Origin: Actinoallomurus bryophytorum
GTDB lineage: Bacteria > Actinomycetota > Actinomycetes > Streptosporangiales > Streptosporangiaceae
Length of the DNA: 64,000 nt
Assembly: GCF_006716425.1 (NCBI RefSeq)
Contig: NZ_VFOZ01000002.1
Location: forward strand, 310,001-374,000
Direction of reading: 5' to 3'
The notes under the pieces: model-generated
Databases searched by the model: none
Told to the model about the DNA's origin: nothing
The model's input: only the letters and a program-made list of their open reading frames with translations
Made by a program: the position numbers and the translations under genes
Shown: piece after piece, positions 53,709 to 60,574 of the stretch
Layout of the letters: every line of letters begins with the position of its first letter
Position numbering within the stretch: position 1 is the first letter of the stretch

Positions 53709-55490
53709 GTGCGCCGCTGGTTGACGCGTCCTGGCCTGGTGGTTCTTCTGCTGATCGCCGTTGTCGCCGTGGTCACCTCCGGATCCCACGCCGCCAACCG
53801 CCACGAGGCCACCTACTCCTACGGGACCCAGGTACGCCAGGGCATCGACGCCTACTGGTACGACGCGGACACGCCCCACCCCGCGCTCCTCATCCTGCAC
53901 GGTGGCTACTACGACTCCGGCAGCAAGAGCGACTGGACTTCCACCGCCCGCTACTTCGCCGACCACGGCTTCGCCGTCTTCGCCGCCGACTACCGGTACG
54001 ACACCGACGCCGAGTGGCCCGGCCCCCGTGACGACGCCATCGCCGCCGCCGGCTGGATCAAGGACCACGCGGAACAGTTCGACGCCGACCCCACCCACCT
54101 CGCCGTCCTCGGCTCCCAGGCCGGCGGCCAGCTCGCCACCGCCCTGGCCACCTACGGCGCCGGCCGTACCCGCGTCGACGCCGCGGTCGGCCTGTCCCCC
54201 ATCAACTCGCCCTACCGCGCCTGGACCCAGGCACCCACCGGCAGCGCCACCGCCGCGCAACGCAAGATCCGCGATGAGACCGTCGTCCTGAACCGCTGCT
54301 ACCCCGACAAGACGGACACCACCTGCTGGCGCCGCTGGACCGACTCCATCGCCGGGCAACACGCCTCCGGCGCCGACGACGCGCCCATGTACCTCATCCA
54401 CTCCACCGGCGACACCATCCCGGCCGTCCACTCCACCGATCTGCGCGCCGCCGAACTCGCCAGGGGCATGGACCCCGCCGACATCACCGTCCAGACCCTC
54501 GGCGGCAGCGGATCCGGCGGACCCCTGCTGACGGCCGCCGTCAAGGCCCGGATCCTGATCTGGCTCAGGGACCGCGCCCAGGGCATCGCGCCTCCGGCTC
54601 CCCGTACGCCCCGCCGCGCACTCGGGACGGCGGCCCAGGCACCCGTCCACCACGACGACCACGTCCCGGTGCCCCCCGCCACCGAAGGACTGCGCGCCCT
54701 CACCGCCGGCACCCTCACCGCCGACACCTTTCCGTACGGCACCGACCCGAAGCAGCAGCTCGACGCCTACTACGCGCCCACGACCGCCCGGCGGCCGGCG
54801 CTCGTGATCATTCACGGCGGCTACTGGTACGAGGACGACAAGTCCAGCTGGGCCTCCACGGCCCTGTGGTACGCCGAACGCGGCTACGCCGTCTTCTCCA
54901 TCAACTACCGCCTGAACACCACGGCCGTCTGGCCCGCGCAGCGCGACGACGCGCTCAGCGCCATCTCCTGGATCAAGGGTCACGCCACCACGTTCGACAT
55001 CGACCCCGACCGCGTCATGCTCCTCGGATCCTCGGCCGGCGGCCAGATCGCCGCCTCGGTCGGCACCTACGGCACCGGCACCAGCCGCGTACGCGGCGTC
55101 GTCGCCCTCTCCCCCGTCGCCTCGCCCTATCGCTCCTACAAGGACGGCGACAAGGCGGGCGCGACCGCCTCGGAGCGCAAACTCCGCGACAACTCGACCC
55201 TGCTCGCCGGCTGCCACCCCACGACGGCCGACGCCGCCTGCTGGAGCCGCTGGACCGACAGCGTCGTCAAGAACCACGTCAGCCGCGGTGACGCACCCAT
55301 GTTCCTGCTCCACTCGAAGGGCGACTTCGTCCCCTCGACGCACTCCGCCGACCTGTGCGCCGCGCTCAAGGACAAGAAGGTCGGCTGCACCCTCGACGTC
55401 GTCGGCGGCGACGGGCACGCGGGCGCCCTGCTCAAGACCGCCGGCGTTCACGCCAAGATCCTGACCTGGCTCCAGACCCACGACCGATGA
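53709..55490 (+). CDS. Exported protein with two tandem alpha/beta-hydrolase domains, the first catalytically dead
   Basis: 593 residues. An N-terminal signal segment RRWLTRPGLVVLLLIAVVAVVTS precedes two homologous lipase/esterase (HSL/CE10-like) domains, ~40-300 and ~340-593, joined by a His/Pro-rich linker. Both have the HGGY oxyanion motif. Domain 2 keeps the triad: nucleophile Ser442 in GSSAGGQ, Asp in SKGDFVP, His570 in GDGHAG. In domain 1 the same positions read GSQAGGQ (Gln137 for Ser) and GSGSGG (Ser269 for His), while the Asp (STGDTIP) remains. Domain 1 is therefore probably a non-catalytic, perhaps binding, domain. GTG at 53709 has AAGGGG eight bases upstream. Confidence 0.82.
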   Translation: MRRWLTRPGLVVLLLIAVVAVVTSGSHAANRHEATYSYGTQVRQGIDAYWYDADTPHPALLILHGGYYDSGSKSDWTSTARYFADHGFAVFAADYRYDTDAEWPGPRDDAIAAAGWIKDHAEQFDADPTHLAVLGSQAGGQLATALATYGAGRTRVDAAVGLSPINSPYRAWTQAPTGSATAAQRKIRDETVVLNRCYPDKTDTTCWRRWTDSIAGQHASGADDAPMYLIHSTGDTIPAVHSTDLRAAELARGMDPADITVQTLGGSGSGGPLLTAAVKARILIWLRDRAQGIAPPAPRTPRRALGTAAQAPVHHDDHVPVPPATEGLRALTAGTLTADTFPYGTDPKQQLDAYYAPTTARRPALVIIHGGYWYEDDKSSWASTALWYAERGYAVFSINYRLNTTAVWPAQRDDALSAISWIKGHATTFDIDPDRVMLLGSSAGGQIAASVGTYGTGTSRVRGVVALSPVASPYRSYKDGDKAGATASERKLRDNSTLLAGCHPTTADAACWSRWTDSVVKNHVSRGDAPMFLLHSKGDFVPSTHSADLCAALKDKKVGCTLDVVGGDGHAGALLKTAGVHAKILTWLQTHDR

Positions 55491-56305
55491 CACCGGCACG
55501 CTTCCTCGGCATCGACCTCGCCTGGCGCGAGGACGCTCCGGGGCGGCCTGCCAACGAGAGCGGCGTCGCCGCGATCGACGCGACCGGCCGGATCCTGGAC
55601 GCCGGGTGGACTCGCGGGCTGGACGAGACCGTGGCGTGGGTCGGCGCGGCCTCGGGAGCGGGCCCGGCGCTGCTGTTCGTCGACGCGCCCCTGGTCGTCA
55701 CCAACGAGCGGGGACAGCGGGAGTGTGAGACGCAGGTCGGCCGGAGGTACGGCCGGTGGAAGGTCAGCGCCAACACCACGAACGTCCACACCCCCCGCCT
55801 GGCGGGCGTCGGCCTGCGCCGCAGGCTCGAGGCGCGCGGGTGGGGGTACTCCGACGGCATCGACGGACCTCCGGAGCGAGGCCGCGCGATGTCGGAGTGC
55901 TATCCGTACACGACGCTGGTCGGTGCCTTCGAGCTCGGTTACGCGACCGAGCGCCCGCGCTACAAGCGCCGGCCCCCAAAGCTGACGGTGGCGCAGTGGC
56001 GGCCCGAACGCGCCACCAACTGCGACCGGCTCATCGGCCGGATCGAGCGGCTCGCCACCGCCGACCCGCCCCTCCTCCTCGACTCCCACCCGGTCTCCCG
56101 GCGGCTGGCCGACGAGCCGTCACCGCTCGCCGACGTCGCCTACAAACACCGGGAAGACCTCATCGACGCGCTGCTGTGCGCGTGGACCGCGGCGCTGTGG
56201 TCACGCCACGGGCACGCTCGCTGCCAGGTGCTCGGCCCGTCCGTACGGAGCGGTGACGACCCCCCGGCGACGATCATCGCTCCCGCGCGCGCCGAGCAGC
56301 GGTAG
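55487..56305 (+). CDS. DUF429 family protein (predicted RNase H-like fold)
   Basis: 272 residues. RFLGIDLAWRE at the N-terminus, LLFVDAPLVV, and DALLCAWTAALW near the end are the acidic/fold motifs of DUF429, a family predicted to be RNase H-like nucleases. The ATG at 55487 overlaps the upstream hydrolase stop (ATGA), so it is translationally coupled to it. The role is unknown; it ends two bases from the convergent lsr2 gene. Confidence 0.82.
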   Translation: MTPARFLGIDLAWREDAPGRPANESGVAAIDATGRILDAGWTRGLDETVAWVGAASGAGPALLFVDAPLVVTNERGQRECETQVGRRYGRWKVSANTTNVHTPRLAGVGLRRRLEARGWGYSDGIDGPPERGRAMSECYPYTTLVGAFELGYATERPRYKRRPPKLTVAQWRPERATNCDRLIGRIERLATADPPLLLDSHPVSRRLADEPSPLADVAYKHREDLIDALLCAWTAALWSRHGHARCQVLGPSVRSGDDPPATIIAPARAEQR

Positions 56306-56307
56306 CC

Positions 56308-56706
56308 TCAGCGGCTCGCAGCCTGGAATTTGGTCTGCGGAACCTTCCCACCCGGGTTCTTCGCCCTGCTGGGGTCCTTTGACTCGTACGCCTGGACGAT
56401 TTCCGCGGGAATACGGCCACGGTCGTTGATCGTGATCCCGTGCTGTTTCGCCCAGCCCCGGATGTCCGCGGCGCGTTCGCGGTTGTGCGCGGTACGGCCA
56501 CCGCGTGCGGCGCCACGACCGGCGCGGCGTGCACCGGCCTTACGCGCCTTCTCAACATACGGAGCGAACACCTTGCGAAGCTTGTCCGCGTTTTTCGTTC
56601 TGAGATCGATTTCGTACGTGATCCCGTCAATCGAGAAACTCACCGTCTCGTCGGCCGGCTTGCCGTCGATGTCATCGAGTAGCCGAACGATCGTTTCTTG
56701 TGCCAT
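56308..56706 (-). CDS. lsr2: Lsr2-family nucleoid-associated protein (second of tandem pair)
   Basis: 132 residues. N-terminal oligomerisation domain with TVSFSIDGITYEIDL, then a basic linker (GARRAGRGAARGG), then the C-terminal DNA-binding domain IRGWAKQHGITINDRGRIPAEIVQAYE with the canonical RGR minor-groove core. Lsr2 silences AT-rich, often foreign, DNA. CAGGAG precedes the ATG. It is 32 bases downstream of a paralogue and is less GC-rich than surrounding genes. Confidence 0.93.
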   Translation of the reverse strand: MAQETIVRLLDDIDGKPADETVSFSIDGITYEIDLRTKNADKLRKVFAPYVEKARKAGARRAGRGAARGGRTAHNRERAADIRGWAKQHGITINDRGRIPAEIVQAYESKDPSRAKNPGGKVPQTKFQAASR

Positions 56707-56738
56707 GTCATTATCTCCTGCAGTGTCCAAGGAGCCAG

Positions 56739-57104
56739 TCAGTCATCAGGGTTCGCGTCCGGATGAGCGGCGATGAACTTCTCATAGACCTCATCACCGA
56801 TCTTCCCACGGGAGCTGACCTCGATGCCTTCTTGCCTGGCCCATTCGCGCACGTCGCTGTTAGAGTATCCGCGCAGGCGAGGCGCGGTGTCGGATGTCGC
56901 CTTACGTGCCCGGCCCGCCTGCTTCACCCGTTTGGCCTTCTCGAGGTACGGAGTGAGCACCTCAATCGCCTCTTGCAGTTTCTTGAAGTTCTCATCACCG
57001 AGATCGATGGTGTATGTGGCATCGCCGATCTCGAAATCGCGCTTCTCGACGTCCACTCCATCATGACCGTCGAAATCATCCACCATGATGACCTTGGTTG
57101 CCAC
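56739..57104 (-). CDS. Lsr2-family nucleoid-associated protein with RGK core (first of tandem pair)
   Basis: 121 residues, same architecture as the neighbour: MVATKVIMVDDFDG start, ATYTIDLGDENFKKL oligomerisation part, KATSDTAPRLRGYSNSDVREWARQEGIEVSSRGKIGDEVYEKF. The minor-groove core reads RGK, not the usual RGR, which may change affinity. GTG at 57104 has AAAGGAA seven bases upstream. Sequence identity to the second copy is modest, so this is an old duplication or separate acquisition. Confidence 0.9.
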   Translation of the reverse strand: MATKVIMVDDFDGHDGVDVEKRDFEIGDATYTIDLGDENFKKLQEAIEVLTPYLEKAKRVKQAGRARKATSDTAPRLRGYSNSDVREWARQEGIEVSSRGKIGDEVYEKFIAAHPDANPDD

Positions 57105-57291
57105 TAAGTGTTCCTTTCTCGGTGACGTTGCCTGAGCAAGGATAGTATGACGCCGCCTCGGGGCAGGAGCAGGCATCGGCCGCTGGCGTGCCCGCGGATG
57201 CTGATACGGGTGTTGCCACCCGAGTAAGACGTTTCAGCATTGCCGTTTCGCACTCGTAGCAGAATGCCTGATATAGGACTCCGAGTAGACC

Positions 57292-57489
57292 TCAGCTCGC
57301 GTTCGGCGGGTCGAGCACCGCCGGCAGCTCGAACGCCGTGAACGCCTCAGCATCCTGGAACACCACATTATGCGATATCGCGCCGCGCGTTACGGCGAAC
57401 ACCCGCACGGCGCGCCGTTCGCCGCCGCCGCCGTCGCCCCGGCGGTGCGCCGCGACGGACGGCTGTCCGTTCGCGAAAACCGGCACCAT
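57292..57489 (-). pseudogene. Remnant of the SnoaL tail of an ECF sigma factor
   Basis: A 65-codon frame reads VPVFANGQPSVAAHRR ... VRVFAVTRGAISHNVVFQDAEAFTAFELPAVL. This aligns with the C-terminal end of the intact sigma factor at 22221-23300 (ANGQPAAAAYVR ... FRAFAISVLRIDGDRVVEATAFHDPGLFPAFALPGVL). An in-frame stop lies at 57493-57495 just upstream, and no sigma region 2 or 4 is nearby, so only the tail of a lost gene remains. The gap 57105-57529 shows nothing else. Confidence 0.65.
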
Positions 57490-57529
57490 CCGTCAGTCGT
57501 CTCCGCGCGTGGCGCGGAGGTGGCCGGCC

Positions 57530-58066
57530 TTACGCGGCCTCTGCCCGGCGGGCGACCGCGCGCAGGAGCTCGAGCCGGATGAGGCCGGCCCCTCCTGCCT
57601 GGATGAGAAACCAGTAGGGGGCGAACGCGCGCCGGCCGGCCGGGTCGGTGGCCTGCACCCGAGTCTCGGCGGCCAGCAGGGTGCCGTCCGCGATCGGGGT
57701 GAGCTGGAAGCTCATGGCGCCCTTGGCCCAGCCGGGCTCGGCGAAGGCGGTGAAGGCGGCGGGGTCGTTCGTCTCTACCGGACCGGGCGTCGCGCGGAAC
57801 CGCCAGTACTTGGCCACCTGGCCTTTCACGGCTTCGCGGCCTTCGTCACGGCCGAGCTCCGGCATGGACACGAGGTCCGCGAGCCGGCCGGACATCCGGC
57901 TCCGTCCGGCCGTCCGGATGCCCATGAGCAGCCGGGTGATCGGGATCTCCGCGGCCGTGACGGCGTGAAGCGCGTCCCACACGGCGTCCGGGGGCGCGGC
58001 GATCCGGCGCGTGTAGCGGGTGCGGAAGTCGTAGGTGGGGAGAAGCCGGTCCAGGATCCAGTCCAT
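57530..58066 (-). CDS. SRPBCC-like protein
   Basis: 178 residues that look like a START/SRPBCC-type ligand-binding fold (FRTRYTRRIAAPPDAVWDALHAV ... SFQLTPIADGTLLAAETRVQATD ... YWFLIQAGGAGLIRLELLRAV). The ligand is unknown. ATG at 58066 has GGAG seven bases upstream. It is divergent from a TetR regulator and its promoter region contains a perfect inverted repeat, so it is almost certainly the target of that regulator. Confidence 0.8.
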   Translation of the reverse strand: MDWILDRLLPTYDFRTRYTRRIAAPPDAVWDALHAVTAAEIPITRLLMGIRTAGRSRMSGRLADLVSMPELGRDEGREAVKGQVAKYWRFRATPGPVETNDPAAFTAFAEPGWAKGAMSFQLTPIADGTLLAAETRVQATDPAGRRAFAPYWFLIQAGGAGLIRLELLRAVARRAEAA

Positions 58067-58089
58067 GAGACGCTCCGAGCATTCTGGAC

Positions 58090-58120
58090 GGTGCCGTACA
58101 GAATGGTACTGTACGGCACC
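58090..58120. promoter_or_regulatory. Perfect 12-bp inverted repeat, TetR operator in a divergent promoter
   Basis: GGTGCCGTACAG (58090-58101), 7 bases, CTGTACGGCACC (58109-58120), midway between the SRPBCC and TetR starts. A further half-site GTACAG follows at 58121-58126, and ATTCTG/CAGAAT (58081-58086, 58099-58104) forms an overlapping dyad. Binding here would repress both genes. Confidence 0.75.
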
Positions 58121-58150
58121 GTACAGAACCGGCCTCGACAGGGGTGCCGC

Positions 58151-58711
58151 ATGCCGCGTACCGCCCGTCTCACCCGCGACGACTGGGCCGCCGCCGCGCT
58201 CGCCGCCCTGGCCGAAGGGGGGCCCGAGGCGGTCGCCGTCGAACCGGTCGCGGCACGTCTGGGCGCTTCCAAGTCGAGCTTCTACTGGCTGTTCGCCAAC
58301 CGGCGGGCGCTGCTGGAGGCGGCTCTCGAACGCTGGGAACGCGTGCAGACCGACGAGGTCCTCCCCCGGCTCGCGGAGATCGCCGACCCGGCCGAGCGCC
58401 TGCGTCGCCTGGTGCACCACGCCTTCGCCGCCGCCGAGGGGAGCGACCTCACTCTGCGCCTGCTCACCGAGTCGGCAGACCCGGTCGTGCGGCCGGTGGC
58501 CGAACGGGTCACCCGCCGGCGGCTCGCCGTGATCGAGGCGGCCTTCTCCGAACTCGGCCACCCGCCGCGACTCGCCCGCCACTACGCGACGGCGAGCTAC
58601 TCCGCGTACCTCGGCACGGCCGCGCTTCGGCAGGTCGGCGCCGCTCCGGGCGATCCGGCGGCCTACGTCGACGCCCTGCTCGCCGCCTTCGGCATCCCGC
58701 AGGCGGACTGA
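58151..58711 (+). CDS. TetR-family transcriptional regulator
   Basis: 186 residues. The HTH is at ~8-55 (RDDWAAAALAALAEGGPEAVAVEPVAARLGASKSSFYWLFANRRALLEAALERW), with the GASKSSFYWLF recognition-helix region typical of TetR. The C-terminal ligand/dimer domain is unremarkable. ATG at 58151 follows closely on the operator; no strong ribosome site is seen. It is divergent from the SRPBCC gene. Confidence 0.92.
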   Translation: MPRTARLTRDDWAAAALAALAEGGPEAVAVEPVAARLGASKSSFYWLFANRRALLEAALERWERVQTDEVLPRLAEIADPAERLRRLVHHAFAAAEGSDLTLRLLTESADPVVRPVAERVTRRRLAVIEAAFSELGHPPRLARHYATASYSAYLGTAALRQVGAAPGDPAAYVDALLAAFGIPQAD

Positions 58712-58760
58712 TCGCCCGCCGCGATCCGTTCCCGGCCCACCGGGCCGCCTCCACCCGCTC

Positions 58761-59171
58761 TCACGTGGCGGGCGGCCCGGGGAGCCAGGATCTGGGGGCG
58801 GCCTCGTGCACCGGCTCGCGGAGTGTCTCGTACGCCGCGTCGAGGCTGGTCGTGTTGGGTATGCGCCGGGCCAGGCCGGTGACCGCGGCGATCCGGCAGA
58901 CCGTGCCACTGGCCGGCAGGACGAGACAGACCCGTACGCCCAGGGAGCGGGCCCGCCGCCCGGCACTGACGATGGCGCCCACGCCCGTGCAGTCGCAGAA
59001 CCGTGTCGCCGTCAGGTCGATGACCAACGGGTCGGCGCCGCGGTCGAGCAGATGTATCAACTGGTCGCGTATGACGTACGCGTTGCACACGTCGACTTCG
59101 GGGGGAAAAGCACTAACCGTTATTCCGGCCCTGTCAGTGACGGAGAGTGGGAACCGGATGATCGAGGGCAT
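58761..59171 (-). CDS. STAS-domain anti-sigma-factor antagonist
   Basis: 136 residues with the SpoIIAA-like STAS fold: ITVSAFPPEVDVCNAYVIRDQL, LVIDLTATRFCDCTGVGAIVSAGRRAR. The phospho-acceptor site normally DSSG reads DCTG, so Thr replaces the usual Ser. It should bind and release an anti-sigma (RsbW-like) kinase, which is not encoded nearby. ATG at 59171 is chosen as the first residue fitting the family; an upstream in-frame ATG at 59273 is possible. Confidence 0.85.
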   Translation of the reverse strand: MPSIIRFPLSVTDRAGITVSAFPPEVDVCNAYVIRDQLIHLLDRGADPLVIDLTATRFCDCTGVGAIVSAGRRARSLGVRVCLVLPASGTVCRIAAVTGLARRIPNTTSLDAAYETLREPVHEAAPRSWLPGPPAT

Positions 59172-59445
59172 ACCGCCGCCATCCCGCGGTGTCGAGAAGT
59201 GAGGGGGCCGCGTTACTGGACCCGTCCGCCCGATCCGGCGAGCAGACTCATTACAGGTTCTAACGGCTGACAATTCTCGTCAAGTCGATCAACACAACAC
59301 GCGTCGCCCCGGGCATAGAACCCATGGATATACAGCGAAATTTACATTTACATGTCGAGTTAGCGCGGATCATGCGCGCCGAGCCCCGCCGCCACCGACG
59401 ACGAGCGCGTCGAAGTGCGTGGGTCGCGTGGGAGTCCTCCCGGTC

Positions 59446-60555
59446 TCAGGCCGGTTCGAGGTCGGCCAGGCCGGTACGGGGGCTCGTGACGTCCTCCCCC
59501 GCCGCCGCCACCGCCTCGCGCAGGCTCACCCCGGACCGCACCCGTGCTCCGGGTAGCACGACCGAGCGCTCCACCTCCGCGCCGGGCTCCACGACGCAGC
59601 CGGGGAACAGCAGGCTGGACCGTACCGTCGCGCCGTCCGGCACGTCGACGTCGCCGCCGACCAGGCTGCCGAGCCGGGGGACGTACGTCGGCGGCGCACC
59701 GGTCAGCGTGCGGGGCAGGTGCCCGGCCGGCATCGGGCCCGGCCGGTCGAGCAGCTTCATCTGCTCCAGGTGGTAGCGCTCCACCGTGCCGATGTCGGCC
59801 CAGTAGCCGGAGATCGGGTACGCCAGCACGTGCCGCCCCTCCGCGATCATCCGGGGCAGCACGTCGCGGCTGATGTCGTGCCGCCAGCCGTCCTCCCCCA
59901 GCGCGGCGAGCTCGGTGAGCACCTCTTCCAGCACCTCGGTGCGGAACAGGCAGAACGCGGTGAACACCAGGTCCGACGTCGGGTCGGCCGGCTTCTCGAC
60001 CAGCCGGCGCACCTTCAGGTCCGCGTCCACCTCCACCATGCCGAACAGGTGCACGAACCGCCGCTCGATGCGCTGCACGCCGATCGTCACGTCGGCGCCG
60101 GCCCGGCGGTGCGCCTCCACCATCGGCCCGTAGTCGAAGGTGTAGACGTGGTCGGCGTGCTGCACCAGCACGTCGCGCGCGCCCGGCGCGAACAGGTACT
60201 CGGCGTTGTTGAGCAACGCGTCGGCGGTGCCCGACTCGGGCGGCCGGGGCGGGAGAGGCGCACCCGGCGGGGCGCCGGCCGAGCGCACGAGGCCGTCGTG
60301 GGGGCCGAAGTTCACCCGGATGCCCGCGCCGTCCCAGTGCGCTGTGAGGTAGTCCACCAGGTCCCGCTCGCGGTGCATCGACAGCAGCACCACCTCCGGG
60401 ATCCCGGAACGGACCGCGTTGGCCATGCTGAAGTCCAGGAGCCGGCAGGACGCCGCGTACGGCACGAGCGGCTTGCACGTGTCGTCGGTCAGCCGGCCCA
60501 TCCGCTCGCCGAGGCCACCGGCGAGCAGTGCCGCGCGTACGTCCGCTGAGGTCAT
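59446..60555 (-). CDS. GlgC-like nucleotidyltransferase, possible NDP-cyclitol/sugar synthase
   Basis: 369 residues related to glucose-1-phosphate adenylyltransferase: AALLAGGLGERMGRLTDDTCKPLVPYA (nucleotide and Mg site), LLDFSMANAVRSGI, HADHVYTFDYGPMVEAHRRAGADVTIG, and GYWADIGTVERYHLEQMKLL; a left-handed beta-helix end follows (SLLFPGCVVEPGAEVERSVVLPGARV). GlgC homologues activate C7-cyclitol phosphates in acarbose and validamycin pathways (AcbR, ValB), and the cyclase upstream in this operon supports that reading over glycogen synthesis. ATG at 60555 lies 19 bases after the kinase/isomerase stop. Confidence 0.85.
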   Translation of the reverse strand: MTSADVRAALLAGGLGERMGRLTDDTCKPLVPYAASCRLLDFSMANAVRSGIPEVVLLSMHRERDLVDYLTAHWDGAGIRVNFGPHDGLVRSAGAPPGAPLPPRPPESGTADALLNNAEYLFAPGARDVLVQHADHVYTFDYGPMVEAHRRAGADVTIGVQRIERRFVHLFGMVEVDADLKVRRLVEKPADPTSDLVFTAFCLFRTEVLEEVLTELAALGEDGWRHDISRDVLPRMIAEGRHVLAYPISGYWADIGTVERYHLEQMKLLDRPGPMPAGHLPRTLTGAPPTYVPRLGSLVGGDVDVPDGATVRSSLLFPGCVVEPGAEVERSVVLPGARVRSGVSLREAVAAAGEDVTSPRTGLADLEPA

Positions 60556-60574
60556 GTGCTCTCTCCCGACGAGA

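Noticed and set aside
53580-55499. A 639-codon frame antisense to the tandem hydrolase
   Set aside because: Low-complexity Gly/Val/Asp composition without family features; the sense strand has signal peptide and hydrolase motifs.
59446-60555. Calling the nucleotidyltransferase glgC (glycogen synthesis)
   Set aside because: It is in an operon with a cyclase and kinase/isomerase and not with glgA/glgB; the substrate is left open.
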